Shown here piece after piece: positions 9,425 to 19,145 of a DNA stretch of 50,398 nucleotides. Each line of letters opens with the position of its first letter. The first letter of the stretch is position 1. The stretch is from Alkaliphilus serpentinus. Lineage in GTDB: Bacteria > Bacillota > Clostridia > Peptostreptococcales > Natronincolaceae. The notes below the pieces were generated by a model that was given only the letters and a program-made list of their open reading frames with translations, searched no databases and had not been told where the DNA came from. The translations under genes were made by a program, and so were the position numbers. The stretch lies in NCBI RefSeq assembly GCF_009017255.1, contig NZ_WBZB01000048.1, positions 1 through 50,398 of the forward strand, given 5' to 3'.

Positions 9425-10963
9425 ATTAATAGTCAAACCATAATTTTTAGCTTAGTTGCAACTGTGGTAGGATGCCTTATCGGCTATTTGATTCGAAAAA
9501 ACATTGCGGAGCGAAAAATTGGTAGTGCAGAAGAATTATCAAAAAAGCTTTTAGAAGATGCACAGAGGGATGCTGAAACCTCTAAGAAAGAAGTATTACT
9601 TGAAGCTAAGGAAGAAGTTCATAAGCTACGTAATGAATTTGAACGAGAAAGTAGAGAAAGGCGAAACGAGCTGCAACGAATTGAGAGGAGATTAATCCAA
9701 AAAGAGGAAGCTTTAGATAAGAAATCAGAAGGCTTAGAGCAAAAGGAAGAACGATTATCTAAAAAACTCAAGGATTTGGACGATAAACAACAAGAGATTA
9801 ATCAACTTTATGAATTGGAAATCAAAAAGTTAGAAGAATTGTCTGGTCTAACCTCAGAGGAAGCAAGATTGCTTCTTTTAAATGACATCGAAAAGGACAT
9901 AAGATACGAGTCTGCTATGATGATTAAGGATATTGAGAGTAAGGCCAAAGAAGAAGCAGAAAAAAGAGCTAGAGAAATTATAACCTATTCAATTCAGAAA
10001 TGTGCAGCAGATCATGTTGCTGAAACAACAGTAACAGTAGTATCCCTTCCAAATGATGAAATGAAGGGTAGAATCATCGGTAGGGAAGGTCGAAATATTA
10101 GAACATTGGAAACAATGACTGGCATTGACCTAATTATTGATGATACTCCAGAAGCAGTTATTTTATCAGGATTTGATCCAATTAGAAGGGAAGTAGCAAG
10201 AATCGCTTTAGAAAAGCTTATTGTTGATGGTAGAATCCACCCTGCAAGGATTGAAGAAATGGTTGAAAAGGCCAAAAGAGAAGTGGATACAATTATTAAG
10301 GAAGAAGGAGAGCAAGCTACCTTTGAGGTAGGAATACACGGACTTCATCCTGAATTAGTTAAGCTTTTAGGTCGTCTAAAATATAGAACAAGCTATGGCC
10401 AAAATGTGCTAAAGCATTCTATAGAGGTATCTCATCTAGCAGGTATTATGGCAGCAGAATTAGGAACCGACGTAAAGCTAGCTAAGAGATCAGGCCTACT
10501 CCATGACATTGGAAAAGCAGTAGACCACGAGGTGGAAGGTACCCATGTGGAAATTGGAATGGAGCTACTTAGAAAGTATAAGGAATCTAAAGACGTTATC
10601 CACTCAATGTCCACCCATCATGGTGATTACGAGCCACAATCCATCGAAGCAATTCTTGTGACTGCAGCAGATGCAATTTCTGCCGCAAGACCAGGTGCAA
10701 GAAGAGAAACATTAGAATCTTATATCAAGCGTCTAGAAAAGCTTGAAGAAATCGCCAACGATTTCGAAGGTGTAGAAAAATCCTTTGCTATACAAGCGGG
10801 TAGGGAGATAAGAATATTAGTTAAACCTGAATCATACAACGACGAAGATATTATTCTATTGGCCCGAGACATAACGAAACGTATAGAAAGTGATCTGGAA
10901 TATCCAGGTCAGATAAAGGTAAACGTAATAAGGGAAACAAGAGCTATAGAATATGCAAAATAA
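9425..10963 (+). CDS. rny: Ribonuclease Y
   Basis: About 512 residues: an N-terminal membrane anchor, a long charged coiled coil (about 30-190), a KH domain ([12 protein letters not shown] from about 215) and an HD domain (His331; HD pair at 360-361 in LLHDIGK). RNase Y is the membrane-bound endonuclease that starts mRNA decay in many Firmicutes. The only canonical in-frame start is GTG 9464, but it has no SD and would cut the membrane anchor in half. A near-perfect SD, AAGGAGGTG (9409-9417), stands 7 bases before an in-frame ATT at 9425, which restores the segment [20 protein letters not shown] therefore favour ATT as the start codon. B. subtilis RNase Y is about 520 residues. Confidence 0.9.
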   Translation: MNSQTIIFSLVATVVGCLIGYLIRKNIAERKIGSAEELSKKLLEDAQRDAETSKKEVLLEAKEEVHKLRNEFERESRERRNELQRIERRLIQKEEALDKKSEGLEQKEERLSKKLKDLDDKQQEINQLYELEIKKLEELSGLTSEEARLLLLNDIEKDIRYESAMMIKDIESKAKEEAEKRAREIITYSIQKCAADHVAETTVTVVSLPNDEMKGRIIGREGRNIRTLETMTGIDLIIDDTPEAVILSGFDPIRREVARIALEKLIVDGRIHPARIEEMVEKAKREVDTIIKEEGEQATFEVGIHGLHPELVKLLGRLKYRTSYGQNVLKHSIEVSHLAGIMAAELGTDVKLAKRSGLLHDIGKAVDHEVEGTHVEIGMELLRKYKESKDVIHSMSTHHGDYEPQSIEAILVTAADAISAARPGARRETLESYIKRLEKLEEIANDFEGVEKSFAIQAGREIRILVKPESYNDEDIILLARDITKRIESDLEYPGQIKVNVIRETRAIEYAK

Positions 10964-10964
10964 T

Positions 10965-10991
10965 AAAAACTGCCATCATGGCAGTTTTTTT
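10965..10991 (+). terminator. rny terminator
   Basis: AAAAACTGCC / GGCAGTTTTT stem with an ATCAT loop and a run of seven T. It begins right at the rny stop. Confidence 0.88.
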
Positions 10992-10992
10992 A

Positions 10993-11001
10993 TGCTATAA
11001 T
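10993..11001 (+). promoter_or_regulatory. Extended -10 promoter for the aro operon
   Basis: TGC-TATAAT is an extended -10 element just after the rny terminator. No good -35 lies 17 bases upstream (CCATCA). It would give a leader of about 80 bases before aroA. Confidence 0.5.
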
Positions 11002-11088
11002 AGATTACATATTTATGGAATTAATTTTCCTTCTCAAGAAGAAAATAATAGTACTATGGATTTACTAATAAAGATTGGTGGGATTAAT

Positions 11089-12363
11089 ATGGCTTTTAAG
11101 AAAGCCCATTATATAACGGGAGAATTATCTATTCCAGGCGATAAATCAATTTCCCATAGAGGAATCATGCTGGCTGGTATCACCCAAGGAAAAAGTATCA
11201 TTAAAAATTTTTTAATATCTCAAGATACTCTAAGTACCATAAATGCCATGAAGGCTTTAGGGGTTGAAATCAACATGGATGCTTCGAGGGTAGAAGTGAA
11301 GGGAAGGGGCCTTTGGGGTTTAAAGGAACCTGAAGATATCATAAATGCTGGCAATTCAGGTACAACTCTACGTTTGCTATCAGGTATTTTAGCTGGACAA
11401 AGCTTTCTGACCATCATTACTGGAGACGCATCTCTAAGAAAACGCCCTATGGCAAGAATTGTAGCACCATTACAGGAAATGGGAGCAAAAATTGAAGGTA
11501 GAGATAACGGAAGGCTTGCCCCTCTATCTATAAGGGGTGGAAATTTGATGGGAATCCAATACAAATCGCCTATCTCAAGTGCTCAGGTTAAATCAGCTAT
11601 ATTAATGGCTGGCCTCTATGCAACGGGTGAAACACTAGTTTATGAAGCTCCTCAAAGTAGGGATCATACTGAAAGAATGCTAAAGGCCTTTGGAGGAAAT
11701 ATTCAGTATCATAATGACGCTGTAATCCTTAGTCCTTCAGAATTATATCCTCAAAAGCTGGAGATCCCCGGAGATATATCCTCTGGTGCCTTCTTTATGG
11801 TAGCAGCTGCCCTTTTGCCAGGGTCCCATCTTAGGTTAAAAAATATTGGATTAAATCCTACTAGAACTGGTATAATCGATGTCCTGAGAAGCATGGGAGC
11901 TATAATTCAGCTAGATAATCTTCGTATCAGCGGTGGAGAAGAAATCGGAGATCTTATTATTGAGGGATGTAAACTCAAGGGTACAGTTATTTCTAAGGAA
12001 ATCATTCCACGATTAATTGACGAAATTCCTATTATTGCCGTTGCTGCAGCCCTAGCAGAGGGTAAAACCATCATAAGAGGAGCAGAGGAATTGAAATACA
12101 AGGAATCCAATAGAATTGCTGCCATGGTTAATGAAATGACAAAACTGGGTATTAAGATAAAAGATTTACCAGATGGAATGGAAATTGAAGGACCCAATAG
12201 GATAAAAGGTGCGACAGTAGAAAGCTACAATGATCATAGGGTTGCAATGTCCTTAGCTATATGCGGTCTTTTCTCTGAAGGGAGTATCAACATTAACAAT
12301 GATCAGTGTATCGCAGTTTCCTTTCCAGATTTTTATGATAAATTAAAGGAAATCGTTAAATAA
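11089..12363 (+). CDS. aroA: 5-Enolpyruvylshikimate-3-phosphate synthase
   Basis: A 424-residue EPSP synthase with the shikimate-phosphate and PEP-binding motifs [28 protein letters not shown] and, near the C-terminus, NDHRVAMS. It joins phosphoenolpyruvate to shikimate 3-phosphate, the sixth step of the shikimate pathway. The frame is open from 10978, inside the rny terminator, so the upstream residues are not credible. ATG 11089, behind GGTGGGA (11077-11083), gives the normal N-terminus and length. It heads a tightly packed operon with aroC, aroB and aroE. The AGNSGTT form resembles the class II enzymes known from Gram-positive bacteria. Confidence 0.94.
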   Translation: MAFKKAHYITGELSIPGDKSISHRGIMLAGITQGKSIIKNFLISQDTLSTINAMKALGVEINMDASRVEVKGRGLWGLKEPEDIINAGNSGTTLRLLSGILAGQSFLTIITGDASLRKRPMARIVAPLQEMGAKIEGRDNGRLAPLSIRGGNLMGIQYKSPISSAQVKSAILMAGLYATGETLVYEAPQSRDHTERMLKAFGGNIQYHNDAVILSPSELYPQKLEIPGDISSGAFFMVAAALLPGSHLRLKNIGLNPTRTGIIDVLRSMGAIIQLDNLRISGGEEIGDLIIEGCKLKGTVISKEIIPRLIDEIPIIAVAAALAEGKTIIRGAEELKYKESNRIAAMVNEMTKLGIKIKDLPDGMEIEGPNRIKGATVESYNDHRVAMSLAICGLFSEGSININNDQCIAVSFPDFYDKLKEIVK

Positions 12364-12382
12364 TTGTGGGGAGGTAAATGAT

Positions 12383-13513
12383 TTGATAAGAATTTTAACA
12401 GCCGGAGAATCCCATGGAAAATCCCTTGTTGGGATTATTGAGGGAGTTCCAGCCAATTTCACCATAGATTTGGACTCCATTAACAAGGATTTAGCCAGAA
12501 GACAGTTGGGCTATGGCAGAGGTCCAAGAATGGATATTGAAAAGGATAAAATTGAGATACTATCAGGAATAAGGGGAGGAAAGACCCTAGGAAGCCCCAT
12601 ATCCTTTTTAATTCAGAATAAAGACTATGAGAATTGGCAGGAATACATGAGTATTGATGGTAACAATAAAGAAGATCGAAGGGTAACTAGACCAAGGCCT
12701 GGACATGCAGATTTAAGCGGAATTCAAAAGTACTCCTTTGACGATATCAGAAATGTATTAGAAAGAAGTAGTGCTCGAGAAACTGCTGTACGAGTTGCAG
12801 CTGGGAGTATCCTTAAGGGAATTTTAAAAGATTTCAATATCAATGTTTTAAGTCATGTTATCGCAATTGGTGGAGCTTCCGTAAGTGATGGAACACAAGA
12901 TATAAACCTAATCAAAGCCGCAGACTCCTCTCCTGTCAGGTGTATTGAAAAATCCACTGAAGAGACAATCCTTCAAAAAATCCAAGATGCAAAGCTGGTG
13001 GGTGAATCTTTAGGTGGCATATTTGAGGTACATATTGTAGGAGTTCCAGTAGGATTGGGTAGCTATGTCCACTGGGATCGAAAATTGGATGCAAAACTGG
13101 CTTATTCCTTAATGAGTATCCAAGGAATAAAGGGTGTAGAGATGGGTGAAGCCTTTGAAAATGCCAATAGGTTAGGTTCCCAAACCCATGATGAAATTTA
13201 CTACAATAGCAGTGAGGGTTATTACAGAAAAACCAATTACGCTGGTGGGATTGAAGGGGGGATGTCCAATGGCCAAAACATTGTAATAAGATGTGCAATG
13301 AAGCCAATCCCTACACTATATAAGTCTCTGCAATCGGTAGATATCATTACCAAAGAAGCTGTATCGGCATCAATAGAACGAAGTGATACCTGTGCAGTTC
13401 CTGCAGCCTCGGTAGTTGGTGAGATGGTGGCTATTACAGTAATTGCTGAGGAGTTCTTTAGAAAATATGGAGGAGACTCAAAAGAGGAGATTATGAAAAG
13501 ATGGCAAGCTTAA
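12383..13513 (+). CDS. aroC: Chorismate synthase
   Basis: A 376-residue enzyme with AGESHGKSL at the N-terminus, [22 protein letters not shown] and [10 protein letters not shown], all family signatures. It removes phosphate from EPSP to form chorismate and needs reduced FMN. The start is TTG at 12383, placed behind GGGGAGGT with an 8-base spacer; the nearby ATG is out of frame and stops at once. Its end overlaps aroB by 13 bases, so the two are translationally coupled. Confidence 0.95.
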   Translation: MIRILTAGESHGKSLVGIIEGVPANFTIDLDSINKDLARRQLGYGRGPRMDIEKDKIEILSGIRGGKTLGSPISFLIQNKDYENWQEYMSIDGNNKEDRRVTRPRPGHADLSGIQKYSFDDIRNVLERSSARETAVRVAAGSILKGILKDFNINVLSHVIAIGGASVSDGTQDINLIKAADSSPVRCIEKSTEETILQKIQDAKLVGESLGGIFEVHIVGVPVGLGSYVHWDRKLDAKLAYSLMSIQGIKGVEMGEAFENANRLGSQTHDEIYYNSSEGYYRKTNYAGGIEGGMSNGQNIVIRCAMKPIPTLYKSLQSVDIITKEAVSASIERSDTCAVPAASVVGEMVAITVIAEEFFRKYGGDSKEEIMKRWQA

Positions 13514-14568
13514 AGATTGATTTAGGCAGTAGGAGCTACAATATTTACATAGAGGCAGGTATTTTAAAAAATCTTAGAAATTACATAAAAAACTATGAGG
13601 TTGCCATAATTACCGATGATATTGTAGAGAATCTTTATGGAGATAAATTAGTGGAAGCTTTAGGAGATGTATTGATCCCTAAATATGTTATTCCATCAGG
13701 AGAAGGCAGCAAAAATATTGCTGTAGTTGAAGAGATTCTTCAATTCTTAAGTGATCATAAAATCCCGAGAAATGGAGGAATTATCTCCTTTGGTGGTGGA
13801 GTTGTAGGGGATATAGCAGGCTTTTGTAGCTCCATTTATATGAGGGGAATAGATTACTATCAAATCCCAACAACTTTACTTGCTCAGGTGGATAGTAGTG
13901 TAGGAGGAAAAACTGGAATAAACCTTCCTCAAGGGAAAAATCTTATTGGAAGCTTTCATCAACCAAAGGCTGTAATTATTGACCCTGACTTTCTTAAAAC
14001 CTTATCTCCATCACAAATTAGGAGTGGTCTTGGTGAGGTGATAAAATATGGTATCATTGATAATTATCCTTTTTTAAGATATATCGAAGAAAACTTAAAT
14101 GGTATTAAAAACTGTAATGGAAAGGTTCTTGAGGAAATTATAAAGACCTCCTGTGAAATTAAAGCTATGATTGTGTCCAAGGATGAAAGAGAAACAGGTC
14201 TTAGGAAGAATCTTAATTTTGGACATACTATTGGTCATGCCCTAGAGACATTAACACATTATCAGCAATACAGCCATGGTGAGGCAGTTTTAGTTGGTAT
14301 GTTTTATGAAACAAAAATTGCTGAATTTTTAGGTTTAGTATCTAAGGGTTACTCTAAAGAAATCTATTGCCTTATCAGGAAAACAGATATAGATACTAAT
14401 ATAAATCTAAACTATGAAGAAATCCTTATGGCTACCCATAGTGATAAAAAGAACAAGGATGGTAAAATATCCTTTATTTTACCAACGAATAAAGGCCTTG
14501 TGAATGAGTTGTTCTTTTCTACTGAAATATTAAAAGGAGTCTTAAAGGAGGTTCTTACTATTGAATAA
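13501..14568 (+). CDS. aroB: 3-Dehydroquinate synthase
   Basis: A 355-residue NAD-dependent cyclase. Visible are [19 protein letters not shown], the Asp-Ser-Ser-Val-Gly-Gly-Lys-Thr segment, the metal-binding residues in [21 protein letters not shown] and HGEAV. It converts DAHP to 3-dehydroquinate, step two of the pathway. The ATG lies inside the end of aroC behind GAGGAGATT. No DAHP synthase or dehydroquinase gene is in the window, so those steps must be encoded elsewhere. Confidence 0.95.
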   Translation: MASLKIDLGSRSYNIYIEAGILKNLRNYIKNYEVAIITDDIVENLYGDKLVEALGDVLIPKYVIPSGEGSKNIAVVEEILQFLSDHKIPRNGGIISFGGGVVGDIAGFCSSIYMRGIDYYQIPTTLLAQVDSSVGGKTGINLPQGKNLIGSFHQPKAVIIDPDFLKTLSPSQIRSGLGEVIKYGIIDNYPFLRYIEENLNGIKNCNGKVLEEIIKTSCEIKAMIVSKDERETGLRKNLNFGHTIGHALETLTHYQQYSHGEAVLVGMFYETKIAEFLGLVSKGYSKEIYCLIRKTDIDTNINLNYEEILMATHSDKKNKDGKISFILPTNKGLVNELFFSTEILKGVLKEVLTIE

Positions 14569-15421
14569 TAGAATTATTACTAGCAATACCAAAACTTTTG
14601 CAGTAATAGGGGATCCAATATCCCATAGCCTATCCCCAGTAATTCACAGCCTTTTCTATAACAAACTATCTTTAGATAGATTGTATATAACTCTAAAAAT
14701 AAAGGAACAGGAATTGGGCAATGGGATACCCTTCTTAAGAGAAAATTTTGGGGGTTTTAATGTAACTATTCCCCACAAAGAAGAAATATTACAGTATCTT
14801 GATGAGATAGATGATGAAGCTAAGGCCTACGGAGCTGTAAATACTGTTAAAATAACTGATGGTAGGCTAATTGGGTTTAATACCGACGGCTATGGATTTT
14901 CAAAAACCTTACAACTGGAGGGAGTTGATTTAAGAAATAAAAAGGTTTTGATATTAGGAGCAGGTGGAGGAGCCCGAGTGGTGGCCTTTGAGCTTATAAA
15001 AATGGCAGCTAAGGTAACCATTGCTAATAGGAATCTAAAAAGGGCTGAGGAGTTAAAACTGGATATAGAGGAAGCAAATAAAGGTTATAAAGTTAAAGCT
15101 ATTGATATAATCAAAATTCAAGATGCTTACGATTGTATTATAAATACTACCCCCCTGGGAATGGGGAATTTGATAGACTCTATCCCCATCAAGGAAGAGA
15201 ATCTACAAGGTGCAGAGGTGGTCTTTGATTTAATCTACAATCCCTACCAAACTAAGCTCCTTAAATGTGCAAAAACCATTGGCTCTAAAGGGATAAATGG
15301 CTTGCAAATGCTATTTTATCAGGGGATTAAGGCTCAAGAAATATGGTTGGATCAAAAGATTGACGAAGAGATTATCCAATCTCTGTATAAAGAATTTGTT
15401 GATTATCATAAGAATCAATAA
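14561..15421 (+). CDS. aroE: Shikimate dehydrogenase
   Basis: A 286-residue NADP enzyme. The N-terminal substrate domain has GDPISHSLSP and NVTIPHKE, with the catalytic lysine in PHK. A Rossmann fold with GAGGGARVV follows, then NTTPLGM and the C-terminal GLQMLFYQG. It reduces 3-dehydroshikimate to shikimate. The start is TTG 14561, overlapping the aroB stop, with the site AAAGGAGG about 9 bases upstream. TTG starts are used twice in this operon (aroC and aroE). Confidence 0.93.
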   Translation: MNNRIITSNTKTFAVIGDPISHSLSPVIHSLFYNKLSLDRLYITLKIKEQELGNGIPFLRENFGGFNVTIPHKEEILQYLDEIDDEAKAYGAVNTVKITDGRLIGFNTDGYGFSKTLQLEGVDLRNKKVLILGAGGGARVVAFELIKMAAKVTIANRNLKRAEELKLDIEEANKGYKVKAIDIIKIQDAYDCIINTTPLGMGNLIDSIPIKEENLQGAEVVFDLIYNPYQTKLLKCAKTIGSKGINGLQMLFYQGIKAQEIWLDQKIDEEIIQSLYKEFVDYHKNQ

Positions 15422-15532
15422 ATGAATAATTATATAAGAGTAAGATAATGTATATTGGCTTAATCTTTGAATAAGTAGTTGACTAAATGTGAAATTTATG
15501 GGAAAAATACCAATAAATAAGGAGGTTAAAAA

Positions 15533-16309
15533 ATGGAAGGGTTAGATAAACTCAGAATCGATATAGATCAGTGTGATAAGGAAATAGTTAGTCTTATTGA
15601 AAAACGCTTTGATATTGTTTCTAAAATTATGGAGACAAAAAAACAAATGGGATTACCAGTATATCATCCTGGTAGAGAAGAAGAGGTAATTAAAAAGGTA
15701 ATTAAGGAAGTTAAAGATCCTAGGTATCAGGAAGTAGTAAAATCTATATATAGACAAATATTAGATACCTCCAAGACCTATCAATCCAAGAACCTCTTTC
15801 CATATAATGTGGTATTGATTGGATTCATGGGAGCTGGGAAATCAATAGTTGGCAGATGTCTATCTCAGAGCCTAGGAATGGATATATTTGATATAGATGA
15901 TTTAATTAAAATTCGATTAAACTCTTCTATTGCAAAAATATTTGAAAACCATGGTGAAGACTATTTTAGAAATATTGAAAGGGAAACGATAGCCGAAATA
16001 AGCAAGCAGAAAAATGCTGTTATTTCCTGTGGTGGTGGAGCTGTTTTAATTAATAGCAATGTAAATAATCTTAAAGAAAATGGCAAGGTGTTCTGGCTTA
16101 AGGCCCAACCTGAGACAATTTTCCAGCGAATAAAGGATGATGATAGTCGACCTCTGTTAAGGGATAAAATGAACTTATCCCATATAACAGCATTGTTATC
16201 AGAAAGATGGGCCAAATATAAGAGTGTAGCTGATTACACAATAGAAACTGATACCTATTCTGTAGAGGAGATTTGTGATAATATCATTAAGCTTCTGGTT
16301 ACATCATGA
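15533..16309 (+). CDS. Chorismate mutase - shikimate kinase fusion
   Basis: A 258-residue bifunctional protein. Residues 1 to about 85 are an AroQ-type helical chorismate mutase (LRIDIDQCDKEIVSLIEKR, YHPGREEEV). Residues 90-258 are shikimate kinase with Walker A GFMGAGKS (97-104), a DIDD metal motif and CGGGAV. It joins step five of the pathway with the branch to prephenate. A 110-base gap separates it from aroE, so it may have its own promoter; I found no convincing one. AAGGAGG precedes the ATG. Such fusions are known in some clostridia. Confidence 0.9.
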   Translation: MEGLDKLRIDIDQCDKEIVSLIEKRFDIVSKIMETKKQMGLPVYHPGREEEVIKKVIKEVKDPRYQEVVKSIYRQILDTSKTYQSKNLFPYNVVLIGFMGAGKSIVGRCLSQSLGMDIFDIDDLIKIRLNSSIAKIFENHGEDYFRNIERETIAEISKQKNAVISCGGGAVLINSNVNNLKENGKVFWLKAQPETIFQRIKDDDSRPLLRDKMNLSHITALLSERWAKYKSVADYTIETDTYSVEEICDNIIKLLVTS

Positions 16310-16354
16310 TTGCTAAGGTAATTAATTCATCTAACAAAAGGTTTGAAATAAATA

Positions 16355-16376
16355 AATTTTTATATATATAAAAATT
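16355..16376. other. 22-bp perfect AT palindrome
   Basis: AATTTTTATATATATAAAAATT lies just before the phosphodiesterase gene. It could be a weak terminator for the shikimate operon or simply low-complexity DNA. Confidence 0.4.
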
Positions 16377-16389
16377 AGGAGAGCATATT

Positions 16390-16854
16390 ATGGAGGATAT
16401 ATTTATTGGTGTGATTTCTGATACCCACGGACTATTAAGACCAGAAGTCTTAGAAAAGCTACAGGGTTGTAGTTTGATTTTACATGCAGGGGATGTTGGT
16501 AAAGGAGAAATTATTCAAGAGTTAATGGAGATAGCTCCTGTTATTGCAGTAAGAGGAAACATTGATAAGGATGATTGGGCCAAGGAATTACACTATACAG
16601 AGGTGATAGAGGTGAAGGATACCTACATATACTTACTACATGACTTAAACCAGCTTGACATTGACCCTAAAGCCGGGAGCTTTGATGTGGTAATTAGTGG
16701 ACATACCCATTCTCCTAAGGAAGAATTCATCAATGGAGTGTTATATCTGAATCCAGGCAGTATCGGTCCAAAGCGTTTTAAGCTACCGATAAGCATGGTT
16801 AAATTAAAAATATCAAATATTGGAATTAATACGGAATTTTTTACTTTAATATGA
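16390..16854 (+). CDS. YfcE/MJ0936-type metallophosphoesterase
   Basis: A 154-residue calcineurin-like phosphoesterase. The metal-binding motifs are in order: SDTHG, HAGDVG, RGNID, a histidine in YLLHDLN, SGHTHSP and the C-terminal LNPGSIG. Homologues of this size cleave phosphodiesters in vitro; the natural substrate is unknown. In B. subtilis a different metallophosphoesterase, YmdB, lies between rny and spoVS. This protein is much shorter and is not YmdB, so the positional match is probably coincidence. Confidence 0.85.
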   Translation: MEDIFIGVISDTHGLLRPEVLEKLQGCSLILHAGDVGKGEIIQELMEIAPVIAVRGNIDKDDWAKELHYTEVIEVKDTYIYLLHDLNQLDIDPKAGSFDVVISGHTHSPKEEFINGVLYLNPGSIGPKRFKLPISMVKLKISNIGINTEFFTLI

Positions 16855-16921
16855 TCTAATACCAAACAATTATTAACAAATCAGTACGCAAAAACTTGCT
16901 TAAAAGGGGAGGATGCATAAC

Positions 16922-17218
16922 ATGTATAATAATATAGCAGGATTTTATAAACGCAACAAACAAAACAAATTAAAGGATTTTCTACTACGACTATCTCTAG
17001 TTATTATTTTTATAACAATTACATCAAAATCAGTGAATTTTATAGTAAACGATTTAATTTTCAAAAGACCTAAACCGAATCTAGCACCAACAGGTAATTA
17101 TTCTGATATTATTTATTATATTTATTCTCCATATGGTCTTATTGCCTCTCTTCTAATGATTTTATCTTTAGTTATGATAGATTTCATTAATAATAAAAAG
17201 AAAGACAACTCTATTTAA
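16922..17218 (+). CDS. Small membrane protein of unknown function
   Basis: I do not recognise this 98-residue protein. It has a basic N-terminus, a hydrophobic segment at about residues 22-40, a polar middle with KRPKPNLAPTG, and a second hydrophobic segment at about 68-86, then a lysine-rich tail. It is probably a two-helix membrane protein with both ends in the cytoplasm. ATG 16913 lies immediately after the SD GGGGAGG, with no spacer, so I chose ATG 16922. A strong terminator follows. Confidence 0.65.
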   Translation: MYNNIAGFYKRNKQNKLKDFLLRLSLVIIFITITSKSVNFIVNDLIFKRPKPNLAPTGNYSDIIYYIYSPYGLIASLLMILSLVMIDFINNKKKDNSI

Positions 17219-17226
17219 ATAATAAT

Positions 17227-17254
17227 AAAATCTCCGTTTTATCGGAGATTTTTT
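17227..17254. terminator. Bidirectional terminator
   Basis: The stem AAAATCTCCG / CGGAGATTTT with a TTTTAT loop has A and T tracts on either side. It separates the convergent small membrane gene (+) and the YciI gene (-). Confidence 0.85.
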
Positions 17255-17259
17255 CGATA

Positions 17260-17520
17260 TTAATAGGTTCTATTCCATTCCTTCATACGAAAACTTCTTG
17301 TATTTTCAACAATTACCGGATCCTTCTTCATCAGTGCCTCAGCTTCTTCAAAGGAATCTACTTTGAAAATAATCATACCACCACTACCATCGGTAAAGGG
17401 TCCCTTACCATATATTTTCTCTTCAGCTATTAAATCTTTTAAATATTGAAGGTGTTCTTCTCTAATAGCTTTATCCTTTTCAGCATCTAAGGTTTCTAAA
17501 ATAGCAACGTAATATTTCAT
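17260..17520 (-). CDS. YciI family protein
   Basis: An 86-residue single-domain YciI/dimeric alpha-beta barrel protein. The N-terminal YYVAILETL strand, a conserved histidine in EEHLQYLKDL, GPFTDGSGGMIIF and the FEEAEALMKKDP helix are typical. Members are thought to be small ligand-binding or hydrolase-like proteins, and no substrate can be assigned. It is transcribed alone on the minus strand with the site AGGAGA before its ATG. Confidence 0.8.
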   Translation of the reverse strand: MKYYVAILETLDAEKDKAIREEHLQYLKDLIAEEKIYGKGPFTDGSGGMIIFKVDSFEEAEALMKKDPVIVENTRSFRMKEWNRTY

Positions 17521-17668
17521 AATATCTTCTCCTTTAAATAGAATTATAGAAGTTAAGAGTTCTACATCTATAGGATAATTCCTTTATAATAAAATGCCAA
17601 ATTTCTGACAAAAAAACATGTTAATTTCAACCAACAACAGATTTTAAAAAGAAATTTCAAAATTTTGA

Positions 17669-17693
17669 AGGTATTTACTTAAATAGGTAGAAT
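17669..17693 (+). promoter_or_regulatory. Possible sigma-H promoter of spoVS
   Basis: AGGTATT (17669-17675), 11 bases, then GTAGAAT (17687-17693) resembles the sigma-H pattern AGGAwwT-N11/12-RnnGAAT with one mismatch in the upstream element. spoVS is a sigma-H gene in B. subtilis, which supports the reading. Confidence 0.5.
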
Positions 17694-17747
17694 ATTAATA
17701 GGGTATCTATTATCGTAATAAACCTATTACAAAGGGGGCAATTAACA

Positions 17748-18008
17748 ATGGAAGTATTAAAAGTATCAGCAAAATCAAATCCAAATTCTGTTGCAGGAGC
17801 ATTGGCTGGCGTTTTAAGAGAACGTGGATCGGCTGAAATTCAAGCCATAGGCGCCGGAGCTCTAAATCAAGCAGTTAAAGCAGTTGCCATTGCACGAGGA
17901 TTTGTAGCTCCTAGTGGACTTGACTTAATTTGTATACCCGCTTTTACAGATATACAGATAGACGGTGAAGAAAGAACCGCAATTAAATTAATTGTTGAAC
18001 CTAGATAA
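17748..18008 (+). CDS. spoVS: Stage V sporulation protein S
   Basis: An 86-residue protein matching SpoVS along its whole length: EVLKVSAKSNPNSVAGALAG, a central GAGALNQAVKAVAIARG and the C-terminal LIVEPR. SpoVS is a small Alba-like protein that affects spore-coat assembly and septation; loss delays sporulation in B. subtilis. Its presence is direct evidence that the host is a spore former. The site AAAGGGGG precedes the ATG, and the gene stands alone between a probable promoter and a terminator. Confidence 0.96.
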   Translation: MEVLKVSAKSNPNSVAGALAGVLRERGSAEIQAIGAGALNQAVKAVAIARGFVAPSGLDLICIPAFTDIQIDGEERTAIKLIVEPR

Positions 18009-18023
18009 ATTTATGGTAATTTT

Positions 18024-18048
18024 GTCTGCTTAAATAGCAGACTTTTTT
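18024..18048 (+). terminator. spoVS terminator
   Basis: GTCTGC / GCAGAC stem, TTAAATA loop and six T. Confidence 0.85.
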
Positions 18049-18155
18049 ATTGAAATTATACAAGCAAATATCTCTATAAAAGAAAAGTCATAGGTTATAA
18101 TAGTAAAAGGAATCAATCTTAAGAATAATATATATTACTAAAATGAGGTCATATT

Positions 18156-18974
18156 ATGAAAAAAATTGATATGCATGTACACACAACAGCTTCAGATGGA
18201 AGTCTTAATCCTAAAGAGATTATTCATTACGCCAAAGCAAAGGGTTTATATGGTATTGGAATTACTGATCATGATACAATAGAGGGTATCGAGGAAGCAA
18301 AAGAGTATGGTAAAAAGGAAGGGGTTCTTGTTATACCCGGCATTGAACTAAGTACAGAGGATCAAGAAGACGAAATTCATATTTTAGGTTATAATATAGA
18401 TTTTCACGCAGAGGAGCTTATCAATCTCTTGTATACCCTTAAGTTTGAAAGAAAAAATCGAGCTATTAAAATCATCCAAAAATTAAGGAATCTACATATA
18501 GATATCTCACCAGAAGAAGTAATGGATCCATCTAAGGAGGGTGTTATAGGAAGACCCCACATAGCTAAGGTCCTTGCTGAGAAGGGATATGTTGAGGATA
18601 TCCCTTCAGCCTTTCATAAATACCTAAATAAAGGGGAGGCTGCATATGTTCCGAGATTTAAGATTACACCCTTTGAAGCCATACATTTAATAAAGAAAAT
18701 AGGTGGGATTTCGGTAATAGCCCATCCTGGAATCATAAAGGATAAGAGCATTATCTTGAAACTGATTAAAGCTGGAATTGAAGGTATAGAAGTGTATCAC
18801 AGCCTTCATACCACAGCCGATGAAAATTATTTATATGGTCTCACTCAGGAATTTAACCTTATAGTAACGGGAGGATCAGATTTCCACTATCCCTATAAAA
18901 ATCCCGAAGGAAAAGGAGATTTAGGAAGCCACTATAGTATTTATGAAGATATCAAAGACTCCTTTAATTTATAA
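18156..18974 (+). CDS. PHP-domain phosphoesterase (RNase AM/TrpH family)
   Basis: A 272-residue PHP-domain protein. The four metal motifs are visible: [25 protein letters not shown] and AHPG, with a final GGSDFHYP. In this family (YciV/TrpH) characterised members hydrolyse 3',5'-bisphosphonucleotides or trim 5' ends of RNA, and the same domain occurs in DNA polymerase proofreading units. The substrate here cannot be fixed. A TATAAT at 18096-18101 may be its -10, but no good -35 accompanies it. Confidence 0.85.
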   Translation: MKKIDMHVHTTASDGSLNPKEIIHYAKAKGLYGIGITDHDTIEGIEEAKEYGKKEGVLVIPGIELSTEDQEDEIHILGYNIDFHAEELINLLYTLKFERKNRAIKIIQKLRNLHIDISPEEVMDPSKEGVIGRPHIAKVLAEKGYVEDIPSAFHKYLNKGEAAYVPRFKITPFEAIHLIKKIGGISVIAHPGIIKDKSIILKLIKAGIEGIEVYHSLHTTADENYLYGLTQEFNLIVTGGSDFHYPYKNPEGKGDLGSHYSIYEDIKDSFNL

Positions 18975-19145
18975 AGCTAGGCACCATGATGGACGAAAAT
19001 CTTAGATGAAAGAAAGTACTTACAAAATCTTAAAAGCAGTAGCAAAATAAGATAAAATTTGTTAAAATAGTATAGTGTTATTGATATATGAAGGTATTAC
19101 ATATTTTTTTAAGTTTAAAGACAATTTAAATTTGGAGGGAAAGAG

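Noticed and set aside
9464-9466. GTG as the start of rny
   Set aside because: No SD upstream, and it would truncate the membrane anchor; the ATT at 9425 has an ideal SD and completes the anchor.
10978-11088. N-terminal extension of aroA
   Set aside because: The frame runs through the rny terminator and promoter region; the family N-terminus and a good SD place the start at 11089.
16390-16854. Naming the phosphodiesterase ymdB because it lies between rny and spoVS
   Set aside because: At 154 residues it is far shorter than YmdB and carries YfcE/MJ0936-type motifs.
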